DNA of 32,429 nt, taken from positions 1-32,429 of the forward strand of contig JAHIWE010000140.1 in NCBI GenBank assembly GCA_018816105.1. The letters run 5' to 3'. This DNA comes from a bacterium. GTDB lineage: Bacteria > Campylobacterota > Campylobacteria > Campylobacterales > Arcobacteraceae. Both the position numbers and the translations under genes were made by a program. Below, in pieces: positions 25,467 to 32,429 of this stretch; the stretch's first letter is position 1; the number at the start of each line of letters is the position of its first letter. The notes beneath the pieces are model-generated. The model was not told the origin of the DNA, did no database searches, and was given only the letters and a program-made list of their open reading frames with translations.

Positions 25467-26681
25467 TTACGCTCTTTTAAATTCTGGATATGCTTCAAGT
25501 CCAGTTTCATGAATATCAAGACCATTTACTTCTGTCTCTTCATCAACTCTTAATCCAACAATTAAATCTAATATTTTCCATACAATGAAAGAAGATATAA
25601 ACACAAATGCTCCAATTACAACTATACCTTTAACTTGAGCTAAAATTGCAACTTCTGGATTAAAGATACCAACAGCTAATGTTCCCCAAATACCTGCAAC
25701 TAGGTGAACAGATAAAGCACCAACGGGATCATCAATTCTAAGTTTATCAAAGAATGGAACAGCAAATACAACTAACGCACCACCAACTAAACCTTCAATA
25801 AATGCAACATTCATACCTAAATCAGGTCCTGCGGTACAAGAAACAAGTCCAGCAAGTGCACCATTTAAAACCATAGTTAAATCAACTTTTTTATAAATAA
25901 GTTGAGTTAATAAAGCAGCCATAACAGCACCAGCACAAGCAGCCATATTTGTACTTGCAACTACTGAAGCAATTCCATCAATATCTTCTTTTGAACCTAA
26001 TGCTAATTGAGAACCACCATTAAATCCAAACCATCCCATCCATAAAATAAATGTACCTAAAGTAGCCAATGTTAGATTTGAACCAGGAATTGGTCTTACT
26101 TGCCCATCTTTACCGTATTTACCTTTTCTTGCTCCTAGAATTAAAACCCCAGCAAGAGCGGCCCATCCACCAACAGAGTGAACAATAGTAGAACCAGCAA
26201 AGTCAGAGAAACCAGCAATTAATCCACCTAACTCAGATCCACCCCATGACCAGTGACCTTGAATAGGATAAATTACACCTGATAAAACAACTGTAAATAT
26301 TAAAAATGGCCATAATTTCATTCTTTCAGCTATAGTTCCAGAAATTACAGAAGCTGCAGTTGCAACAAATACTACTTGGAAAAAGAAGTCAGCCATTACA
26401 GGATAACCCATAGCTTCATTTGTTTTTCCAGATAACATTGCACCACTTCCGATAAATGCACTTCCTTCACCATACATTAGGTTATAACCTATAAAATAAA
26501 ACATAATACAAGATATTGCAAATAACGCAATATTTTTTGTTAAAACCGTTGCGTTATTTTTTGTTCTTGTTAAACCAGCTTCCAACATAGCAAACCCAGC
26601 TGCCATCCACATTACAAGGATTCCTGCAAATACAAACAGAAAACCATCTAAAATATATTTTACATCAGTAAAATTTTCCAT
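25467..26681 (-). CDS. amtB: Ammonium transporter, copy 2
   Basis: A second AmtB channel of 404 residues, with the same intact functional residues as copy 1: Phe gate FQVVF (Phe101, Phe105), the SWGG tryptophan near 146, Asp160 in SDFAGS, and twin histidines His168 and His326. It differs in an extra loop at about 72-95 (GSAFIGSGAMLSGKTNEAM in part) and in the N-terminus. The tail GLDIHETGLEAYPEFKRA closely matches that of copy 1, so both channels could be bound by either PII. AAAGGAG is upstream. The promoter is the best in this part of the window, with two palindromes. Confidence 0.96.
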   Translation of the reverse strand: MENFTDVKYILDGFLFVFAGILVMWMAAGFAMLEAGLTRTKNNATVLTKNIALFAISCIMFYFIGYNLMYGEGSAFIGSGAMLSGKTNEAMGYPVMADFFFQVVFVATAASVISGTIAERMKLWPFLIFTVVLSGVIYPIQGHWSWGGSELGGLIAGFSDFAGSTIVHSVGGWAALAGVLILGARKGKYGKDGQVRPIPGSNLTLATLGTFILWMGWFGFNGGSQLALGSKEDIDGIASVVASTNMAACAGAVMAALLTQLIYKKVDLTMVLNGALAGLVSCTAGPDLGMNVAFIEGLVGGALVVFAVPFFDKLRIDDPVGALSVHLVAGIWGTLAVGIFNPEVAILAQVKGIVVIGAFVFISSFIVWKILDLIVGLRVDEETEVNGLDIHETGLEAYPEFKRA

Positions 26682-26710
26682 AAGACTCCTTTGTCAAATT
26701 ATCTACTCAA

Positions 26711-26739
26711 ATTATAGAAATTTACATTCAAAATGTAAA
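26711..26739 (-). promoter_or_regulatory. Sigma-70 promoter of amtB copy 2 with embedded palindrome
   Basis: On the - strand TTTACA (26734-26739) and TATAAT (26711-26716) are exactly 17 bases apart, a near-consensus promoter. The spacer and -35 also form the perfect inverted repeat TTTACAT-TCAAA-ATGTAAA (26721-26739), a position where a bound protein would block polymerase. Confidence 0.65.
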
Positions 26740-26747
26740 CAATTTGG

Positions 26748-26764
26748 TGTATATTTTTTATACA
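26748..26764. promoter_or_regulatory. Palindromic operator candidate upstream of amtB copy 2
   Basis: TGTATA-TTTTT-TATACA, a perfect 6-5-6 inverted repeat 31 bases above the -10 box. Half-sites and spacing equal those upstream of amtB copy 1. Confidence 0.65.
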
Positions 26765-26819
26765 ATTGTAATGTTTTTCATAAAAAAGGCTCAAAAGTTA
26801 TCTATTAATATTTTTATTA

Positions 26820-26825
26820 TATAAT
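26820..26825 (+). promoter_or_regulatory. Candidate -10 box of the ankyrin-repeat gene
   Basis: TATAAT on the + strand, 38 bases before the ATG. Another TATAAT at 26844-26849 would leave only about a seven-base leader. Confidence 0.35.
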
Positions 26826-26862
26826 CATAATTAAATTATCTTTTATAATATATAGGTTAAAA

Positions 26863-28791
26863 ATGTTTGAAAAATTTCTTAATAAAATTAAGGGCACAGA
26901 AGAAGAACTAATAAAAGAGTTATTAAACCCTTCTTTAAATTTAAAGAAAGTAGATAAAATTATTAATTCAATAAATGTTGATTTAAATACTCTTTCTTTG
27001 AACAACGAATTAGTTTTTCACCTTTGTTGTAAAAAAGATTTATTTCAATCTGTATCATGGTTCTTAGAAAATCAAATTGATATAGAAATTATGAATGATC
27101 AAAAAGAAACAGCAATATTTTATGCAATACAATCTAAAAGTACTGCTATCTTACAATTATTAGTAGAGCACAATATAAATATCAATCATCTAAATATATA
27201 TAATAGAACCGCCTTACAAGATGCTGTAATTAGTGCAAATAGTACTAGAGTTGTTAATTACTTATTACAAGTAACATCATCTGTTGCAAACTGTGATATT
27301 CATGGAAACAATCTTATTTTTGATGCTGTTGCAAATGGTAGTATTGAAATAATAAAGAAAATTGCTTCAATTGATACAATTAATATAAATCAAATAAATG
27401 AAGACGGAAATACAATTTTACATAAAGAAGGTGTATTAAGGAATACAGAATTATCTATTTTATTAATGGAACTAGGTGCAAATCCAACAACTTTAGATAA
27501 AAGTGGAAAAAGTTTTTTATTTTATGCAATTTCAAAAGGAATTGATAGTCTTGAGATAATTGAAAAAGCTATTAGATTAAAATATAATATTAATACAAAA
27601 AATGCTCAAAATAAAACCCTATTAATGGAGTCTATAAGTTGTTTTCTAAATACACCAAAAGAGAATGAACAATTAAGAATTAGTCACTTAGAAATGGCAA
27701 GAGAACTTATGCGATTAGGTGTAAATGTAGATTCTCTAGATAATAGAAATGAAAATGCATTCTTTTTAGCAACAAGAAGTGAGGATAGAGATTTAATAAA
27801 TCTTCTCTTAGAAAATGGAAATATTAATCTAAATCGTAAGAATATTGATGATGAAACTGTATTATCAATTTTAGCTTTAAATGGTAGTAGAAACAATGAT
27901 TTAATTAACCTTTATTTAGAAAAAGGTGCCGATGCGAATATTGAAAACCACTTTGGAAAAACAATTATAGAAATATTAATTGATATCATACTTCATACAG
28001 AAAATAAAAAAGAGTTAGATTCTCAATATAAAGACCTATTAAATAAAGATGCAGAATATCCAACTGTTTTAGAAAATATATTAACAATTTCAAATGTTGA
28101 TATTAACAAATTTAACTCTAAAGGAGAGCCTTTATTTTTTGATTCAATTCTTTATTTTAATTTTAAACTATTCAAACTACTAAGAACAAAAAGTATTAAT
28201 CTAAATCAAAAAGACAAAGATGGAAATAATATAATTCTTAAACTTATGGAATATAACAATAAAAATTTAATTAAAGATAAGAAACTATATTTAAATACTA
28301 TCAAAAGTCTTATAAATTCAGGTGTTGATATAAATGCGAAAAATAAAGAGGGTTTTACTGCTCTTCATATTGCTGTAGGTGAAAAGTGTGAATATACACT
28401 TAGATTATTATTAGAAATGAGAGCTGATTGTTTAGCTACTGATAATAAAGGCCGAACAATAATGCATAATTGTGTTTGGAAAAATACTAGCAAATATTTC
28501 AATCTTATAAATCACTTCAATAAAGAGATTATAAATATTCCCGATGCCTTTGGTATTAGACCTATAAATTATGCTGCATTTATGGGTAAAAAAGATTTAG
28601 TTATTAAAATGCTTGATGCTGGTGCCCTTGTTACAAATTCTACTAAAAAAGATCCTAAAGTTTTATACTCTTTAGAAAAATTCCATGCAAATATCCTTAA
28701 TATTACAAATAATGTAGAAAATGGTGTAGATAAAAATAATCTAAAATTACTTGCAGAAAATATGATTAGTGAATTTAATATAAAATCATAA
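26863..28791 (+). CDS. Large ankyrin-repeat protein
   Basis: A 642-residue protein built almost wholly of ankyrin-type helix pairs. Typical repeat pieces are NRTALQDAVISANS, DGNTILHKEGVLRNTELSIL, LLENGNINLNRKN, and KEGFTALHIAVGEKCEYTLRLLLEMRADC in part; I count roughly 14 to 16 repeats, many divergent, between about 35 and 615. There is no signal peptide or membrane helix, so it is probably cytoplasmic, where such repeats bind other proteins. No enzymatic domain is visible. It is divergent from the amtB operon and ends before the Cache-like gene. Its partner is unknown. AGG precedes the ATG. Confidence 0.88.
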   Translation: MFEKFLNKIKGTEEELIKELLNPSLNLKKVDKIINSINVDLNTLSLNNELVFHLCCKKDLFQSVSWFLENQIDIEIMNDQKETAIFYAIQSKSTAILQLLVEHNININHLNIYNRTALQDAVISANSTRVVNYLLQVTSSVANCDIHGNNLIFDAVANGSIEIIKKIASIDTININQINEDGNTILHKEGVLRNTELSILLMELGANPTTLDKSGKSFLFYAISKGIDSLEIIEKAIRLKYNINTKNAQNKTLLMESISCFLNTPKENEQLRISHLEMARELMRLGVNVDSLDNRNENAFFLATRSEDRDLINLLLENGNINLNRKNIDDETVLSILALNGSRNNDLINLYLEKGADANIENHFGKTIIEILIDIILHTENKKELDSQYKDLLNKDAEYPTVLENILTISNVDINKFNSKGEPLFFDSILYFNFKLFKLLRTKSINLNQKDKDGNNIILKLMEYNNKNLIKDKKLYLNTIKSLINSGVDINAKNKEGFTALHIAVGEKCEYTLRLLLEMRADCLATDNKGRTIMHNCVWKNTSKYFNLINHFNKEIINIPDAFGIRPINYAAFMGKKDLVIKMLDAGALVTNSTKKDPKVLYSLEKFHANILNITNNVENGVDKNNLKLLAENMISEFNIKS

Positions 28792-28801
28792 AATCAACAT
28801 C

Positions 28802-28818
28802 TGTATATTTAACATACA
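28802..28818. promoter_or_regulatory. Third copy of the amtB-type palindrome, one mismatch
   Basis: TGTATA-TTTAA-CATACA. It differs from the amtB operator at one base and lies 31 bases above a TATAAT (28850-28855) that would serve the next gene. With flanking bases it can also form a weak 6-bp hairpin after the ankyrin gene, so a terminator is an alternative reading. Confidence 0.45.
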
Positions 28819-28849
28819 GTATTTACTTATTTATTTCTAATTCTTTTCA

Positions 28850-28855
28850 TATAAT
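28850..28855 (+). promoter_or_regulatory. Candidate -10 box of the Cache-like membrane gene
   Basis: TATAAT 24 bases before the ATG at 28880; the leader contains CAGGA as ribosome-binding site. Confidence 0.45.
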
Positions 28856-28879
28856 TAAAAAAAATAAACAGGATTTATT

Positions 28880-29743
28880 ATGAGAGAATTTTTCGAGACA
28901 TATATACAACATCAAGAAGATATAGAATATTTTCTACAAGAAAGTTTAAAAAATCTTGGGAATCTATCAAATCATAAAAAAAATGATTTTAAACAATTAT
29001 ATAAAATATTCCCTTCTTTAGAGTTAGTTTATATAGTAAATAAAGAGACTAAAATACAAACATCTGAAAATTTTTATAGATATAAAAATGATGAAAATGC
29101 AAAAGATAAAGATAGAGCTCACTTAATATCTAAGTTACACTTTAAAGAATCAAATATTGCTTTTTCAAAACCTTATATAAGTAGTGCTACAAGAAGTAAT
29201 TGTGTAACCATAACAATAAAAGAAGGTGAAGAAATCTTTTTCTTAGATTTTCAAATTGATATTTTATTACAAAAGTTAAATCTTATTGAATTAAATAAAC
29301 CATTTCATAGTATTACAAAAGGATTTTATATTCTTGCTGGATTTTCTATGATGATTTTATCAATGCTAACAATTGTGTTTTCATTGTATGATTTTGCTGT
29401 TTATCTTTTTTCAAAACATGATTTATCACTTGAAATGATATTCAAACCAATTATTGCATTAACACTAAGTATTGCCATATTTGATTTAGCAAAAACAATA
29501 CTAGAACAAGAAGTATTTTTTAAATCATATTCAAAAAATTCTAGAGTTGAAACAAAAATTTTAACAAAATTTTTAACTACTATTATTATTGCCTTATCAA
29601 TTGAAGCTTTAATTGTTGTATTTAAAATAGCTATTAATGATTATGTTCAAATGATAAATGCATTTTATTTAATTGCAGGAATTGCCTTGATTCTTATTTC
29701 ACTTACAGTATTTATTCACTTTTCAACAAAAAGAACTAGATAA
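28880..29743 (+). CDS. Membrane protein with Cache/PDC-like N-terminal domain
   Basis: A 287-residue protein of unknown role. Residues about 1-140 resemble a Cache (PDC) ligand-binding domain: a long first helix, SLELVYIVNKETKIQTSENF, and the diagnostic FSKPYISSATRSNCVTITI followed by a strand. Four membrane helices follow, at about 150-175, 186-207, 229-252 and 258-280, and the protein ends in a basic tail (STKRTR). No kinase, methyl-accepting or cyclase domain is present. Cache domains normally follow a first membrane helix, which is absent here, so the domain may face the cytoplasm. It converges on the histidine kinase. CAGGA precedes the ATG. Confidence 0.7.
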   Translation: MREFFETYIQHQEDIEYFLQESLKNLGNLSNHKKNDFKQLYKIFPSLELVYIVNKETKIQTSENFYRYKNDENAKDKDRAHLISKLHFKESNIAFSKPYISSATRSNCVTITIKEGEEIFFLDFQIDILLQKLNLIELNKPFHSITKGFYILAGFSMMILSMLTIVFSLYDFAVYLFSKHDLSLEMIFKPIIALTLSIAIFDLAKTILEQEVFFKSYSKNSRVETKILTKFLTTIIIALSIEALIVVFKIAINDYVQMINAFYLIAGIALILISLTVFIHFSTKRTR

Positions 29744-29764
29744 TTCATAAAAGAATTATCTAGT
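29735..29764. terminator. Bidirectional terminator between Cache-like gene and kinase
   Basis: ACTAGATAATTC and GAATTATCTAGT form a perfect 12-bp stem with a six-base loop; the stem includes the Cache-like gene's stop codon. On the - strand it is followed by TTCTTTTTG, a good tail for the kinase transcript. Confidence 0.65.
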
Positions 29765-29771
29765 AATTAAC

Positions 29772-31514
29772 TTATAAAGGAATAATAATTTCAAATTTTG
29801 CTCCACTAAACTCTTGATTTTTATACTCATACTTTTCATTAAACACTCTTATTGTTCCACCTATATGTTTAGACATAATTTCTTGACACATATAAAGACC
29901 TATTCCTGTTCCTTTACTTTTATGTTTAGTAGTAAAATATGGTTCAAAGATTCTATCTATTATTTCTTCACCAATTCCACCTGCATTATCTTTTATTTTT
30001 ATAATATAATTCTCTTTTTCTTTGTATCCATCTATAAAGATATATCTTTCAATCTCTTTTTTAAATAACTCATCTTTAGCATTATTTAAAATATTTATAA
30101 GTACTTGTAGTAACTCATTTTCAAAACTAATTATCTCAATATTATCTATATTTTTAATTACATGAATATTTTTGTCTGTAAAATCCATTGTATGTAGTTT
30201 TAATAATTTATCAATTAAATCTTTTGTATAAAAAGGATTCTTTTTTTTATTTGGACAAAAATAGTATTGAAAATCATCAATAGTATTTGACAAATAATTT
30301 GAAGTATCCACTATATGATTAAGTGATTCATCACAATCTTTATCATCAAGAAGACCTAACTCTTTTTTTAGTTTTATAGAAGATGCGGCAATTGTTATCA
30401 TTGATAAAGGTTGTCTCCATTGATGGGCAATATTACCTATCATTTCTCCCATAGCAGCCATTTTATTTTGTTGAAATAAGATTTTATTTTTTTCATCATT
30501 TTTAACAATTTCTTCATCAATTGTTTGCTGTAAAATTATATTGAGTTCTTTTAATCTTTTTGTATATAAATAATACCCAATAATAAAAATTGTAAAACAT
30601 AAAAATAGTAGAAAAGAAATAAGATAAAAAAATGCATTTTTCTTAAATTCTATAATTTCTGAAATATCAATTTGATTTAAATCTTTAAATATTAAAACAT
30701 TAGCTAATTTTATTTCATTTTCAATTATTGGAACATTTATGATTAGTTTTTCATCTTTTATTATATAGTCTTTTATTTCTAGTAACTTATCTATTTCTCT
30801 ATGCTCTAAATAATCTAATATAGCTTGTGATACAGATAGATTTGCCACATAATGATTTTGTAAAAATATTTTTGTAAAACTATTATCTTTTAATTGTTTT
30901 GTAAAAATACTATTAACTAAGATTATTGGATCAACTCCATGAGTATTTCTTAACTCTCTTGTTATAGAATTAAAATGAGTTATACTTTCTAAAACACCAA
31001 TAAATTTATCATTTTTGTATAAAGGAATCATTGATTTGAAAGTTATATCATATATTCCCACACTAATAGTATTTTTTATAGAAGGATTTTTTAGTAGTTC
31101 TTGTAGATCTAATCTAAAGTTTTTTATCTTATCATTTTTATTATCAGTCCAACTTCTATAAACTGAAAAGCCATCTTTATTTATAATTTGAAACCATACA
31201 TTTTTAAAATCTGTATATTCTTTCATTTTTTGAGATAATTTATCTAAACTATAGTCAGCACTTTCATTATTTAAAAGGATATCTTTTATTCTTTCATCTT
31301 CAGCTAAAGTAAGAGCAATTGCTAAAGTTGCATTCTTTTTTGTTTGAATTAATGAGTTTGATTTATCTTTAAAATTTTGACTTATACTTTTATATTTTTC
31401 ATTTAATAACTCTTTTTCTTTTTGTAAAATTGAATAACTCCCCAATAAAACAACAGTAAGACATATAATAATTAATATAAAAAGATTTGAAATAAGATAT
31501 CTGTTTTTTTTCAA
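29772..31514 (-). CDS. Sensor histidine kinase with periplasmic double-Cache domain
   Basis: A 580-residue inner-membrane kinase. Order of parts: membrane helix 1 (about 8-28), periplasmic double-Cache sensor (about 35-288) with WFQIINKDGFSVYRSW, membrane helix 2 (about 293-315), coiled linker, H-box MGEMIGNIAHQWRQPLSMI with phosphorylated His364, N-box INILNNAKDEL (about 473-483), DNAGGIG (G1 box), FEPYFTTK, and GTGIGLYM (G2 box). All catalytic motifs are intact. There is no receiver domain and no response regulator gene beside it in the window; the divergent neighbour has no receiver. The start is TTG with AAGAG upstream. The ligand is unknown. Confidence 0.92.
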   Translation of the reverse strand: MKKNRYLISNLFILIIICLTVVLLGSYSILQKEKELLNEKYKSISQNFKDKSNSLIQTKKNATLAIALTLAEDERIKDILLNNESADYSLDKLSQKMKEYTDFKNVWFQIINKDGFSVYRSWTDNKNDKIKNFRLDLQELLKNPSIKNTISVGIYDITFKSMIPLYKNDKFIGVLESITHFNSITRELRNTHGVDPIILVNSIFTKQLKDNSFTKIFLQNHYVANLSVSQAILDYLEHREIDKLLEIKDYIIKDEKLIINVPIIENEIKLANVLIFKDLNQIDISEIIEFKKNAFFYLISFLLFLCFTIFIIGYYLYTKRLKELNIILQQTIDEEIVKNDEKNKILFQQNKMAAMGEMIGNIAHQWRQPLSMITIAASSIKLKKELGLLDDKDCDESLNHIVDTSNYLSNTIDDFQYYFCPNKKKNPFYTKDLIDKLLKLHTMDFTDKNIHVIKNIDNIEIISFENELLQVLINILNNAKDELFKKEIERYIFIDGYKEKENYIIKIKDNAGGIGEEIIDRIFEPYFTTKHKSKGTGIGLYMCQEIMSKHIGGTIRVFNEKYEYKNQEFSGAKFEIIIPL

Positions 31515-31542
31515 GTATAACTCTTTTGTACTTTTATTTTTT

Positions 31543-31548
31543 ATTATA
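31543..31548 (-). promoter_or_regulatory. Candidate -10 box of the histidine kinase gene
   Basis: TGTATAAT on the - strand (an extended -10), giving a leader of about 22 bases. Confidence 0.45.
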
Positions 31549-31593
31549 CATAATAATTTATTAAAACACTTTATTTGTTTTTTTAATTATAAT

Positions 31594-31610
31594 TGTTTAT
31601 TTTTTATACA
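31594..31610. promoter_or_regulatory. Fourth copy of the amtB-type palindrome, one mismatch
   Basis: TGTTTA-TTTTT-TATACA, one base from the amtB operator, 30 bases above a TATAAT at 31641-31646 that would serve the regulator gene. The surrounding DNA is very T-rich, so chance similarity is more likely here than at amtB. Confidence 0.35.
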
Positions 31611-31640
31611 TTTTTTTATAAAATATTCATTTTTATACAG

Positions 31641-31646
31641 TATAAT
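31641..31646 (+). promoter_or_regulatory. Candidate -10 box of the Fis/NtrC-type regulator
   Basis: TATAAT 45 bases before the ATG. It overlaps the small palindrome TATACAGTATA (31635-31645). AAAAGGT serves as ribosome-binding site. Confidence 0.45.
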
Positions 31647-31691
31647 ATTTACTAATATGTAATTCTTTAGATTTAGAAAAGGTAATATAAC

Positions 31692-32429
31692 ATGCAAGAA
31701 TATATAGCAAAAGATAGTATTTCAAAAGAGATATTAAACTCGGCAAAACTTTTACAAGCGGTGGAAGTAAACGCTTTAATTTTAGGTGGAAGTGGTGTGG
31801 GTAAAAAATCTTTAGCTAAATATATATTACCAAATTCTGAAGTTTATCAAGCAAAAGATTTACAAAAAGACATCATTGATGACATGGTTGCATTACAAAG
31901 CAGAGCTATTATTGTAGACAAAATACATGAGATTACAAATATTGATGTCTTTTTAAGATGGTTAGAAGAAAATAATATAAGATTAATTGCCATTTCAAAT
32001 ACTGAAAATTTAAATCAGAAGTTAAAAGATATCTTTTCTATAAATCTTGAAATTCCAGATTTAATAAAAAGAGAAGAAGATACAAAAGCCTTAGTTAGTA
32101 AATTCTCTTTTGAAGCTAGTTCTATTTTGGATATGCCATTAATTAATCACTCAAAATTAATTATAAATGTATCAAATAACACTCATAGTTTACGAAAATC
32201 TATATATTTTTCTTATCTTTTTGAAACAATAGGTGAACATGAAATTTTAATGTTTTTAGAAAAATATATAAGTGAAAATTTACATGGTGAGAATTCATAT
32301 AAAGAGTTATCATATATCTTTGAAGTGCCTTTATTAAAAGCATCTACTAAAAAATATAAATCTCAAGTTCAAGTAGCAAAACACTTAGGCTTAAATAGAA
32401 TTACTCTAAGAAAAAAACTAGAAATTTAT
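31692..32429 (+). CDS. Degenerate NtrC/Fis-family regulator, 3' end outside the window
   Basis: The reading frame is open for 246 codons to the window edge, so the gene is partial. It has a shortened NtrC-type AAA+ domain: Walker A GGSGVGKK (residues 32-39), then only about 35 residues to a Walker B-like IIVDKI (73-78) in which the usual Glu is Lys77, and a tail like the bEBP sensor region (IPDLIKREED, 121-130). The GAFTGA loop that contacts sigma-54 is absent. A Fis-type helix-turn-helix (QVQVAKHLGLNRITLRKKLE, 225-244) closes the visible part. It probably binds DNA without driving sigma-54 polymerase. There is no receiver domain. It is divergent from the histidine kinase. Confidence 0.82.
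   Translation, partial: MQEYIAKDSISKEILNSAKLLQAVEVNALILGGSGVGKKSLAKYILPNSEVYQAKDLQKDIIDDMVALQSRAIIVDKIHEITNIDVFLRWLEENNIRLIAISNTENLNQKLKDIFSINLEIPDLIKREEDTKALVSKFSFEASSILDMPLINHSKLIINVSNNTHSLRKSIYFSYLFETIGEHEILMFLEKYISENLHGENSYKELSYIFEVPLLKASTKKYKSQVQVAKHLGLNRITLRKKLEIY

Noticed and set aside
26817-27005. 62-residue open frame on the - strand at the start of the ankyrin gene.
   Set aside because: Antisense shadow of a longer gene; composition is Phe/Ile/Ser-rich as expected from reversed AT-rich coding DNA.
30571-30595. TGTATA within the kinase gene, considered as another copy of the amtB palindrome.
   Set aside because: The second half-site has several mismatches and it lies inside coding sequence far from a promoter.
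31635-31645. Palindrome TATACAGTATA at the regulator promoter, considered as a second operator.
   Set aside because: It overlaps the -10 box and is too short and AT-rich to separate from the promoter itself.

Overview
The window looks like chromosome from a Campylobacterota (epsilonproteobacterial) species, most likely Arcobacteraceae. The DNA is very AT-rich. The flagellar genes are scattered in the epsilonproteobacterial manner, the histidine kinase has the H-box typical of this group, and the encoded housekeeping proteins read as Arcobacter-like. This assignment rests on recognising protein sequences, not on a database search. I find 36 protein genes, no tRNA or rRNA, no CRISPR array and no insertion sequence. 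No gap between genes exceeds 300 bases; the largest are about 180 bases and hold promoters and palindromes.

Layout. (1) 154-7907, housekeeping: tgt, gatC and an ArsC/Spx-like thioredoxin-fold gene run on the + strand. A Tsx/OmpK-type outer-membrane channel, a class II DAHP synthase, transaldolase and serB run on the - strand. A MetF-family reductase overlaps ruvX on +, and acpS converges on them. (2) 7935-12129, + strand: a lone DppB-type permease, panC, rimO and tilS. (3) 12118-22342, a flagellar block: a long - strand run (an unrecognised acidic protein with a receiver-like N-terminus, fliQ, a FliJ-like gene, a MotE-like gene, fliL, a one-TM protein, flgH, flgK, fliD, fliS, a FliT-like gene), with flgI-fliM divergent on +. 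(4) 22353-26681, nitrogen block on -: two tandem amtB-PII pairs, the second PII gene translationally coupled to pyrC. (5) 26863-32429: a large ankyrin-repeat protein, a Cache-like four-TM protein, an orphan sensor histidine kinase, and a Fis/NtrC-type regulator cut by the window end.

Main observation. A 17-bp palindrome TGTATA-N5-TATACA occurs exactly upstream of both amtB genes, 31 and 32 bases from a TATAAT -10 box. One-mismatch copies lie 31 bases above the -10 of the Cache-like gene and 30 bases above the -10 of the Fis/NtrC-type regulator. The 6-5-6 layout matches that of NtrC sites. The regulator itself has an NtrC-type helix-turn-helix, but its AAA+ domain has lost the GAFTGA segment and has a broken Walker B motif. 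I infer a small regulon tied to nitrogen (or another signal), acting on sigma-70-type promoters, with that regulator as first candidate for the DNA-binding protein. This is a hypothesis from sequence only.

Other points: a 77-bp nearly identical segment shared by the two PII genes; a three-hairpin leader in front of transaldolase in which one hairpin pairs with the ribosome-binding site; and flagellar promoters that look like ordinary sigma-70 sites.
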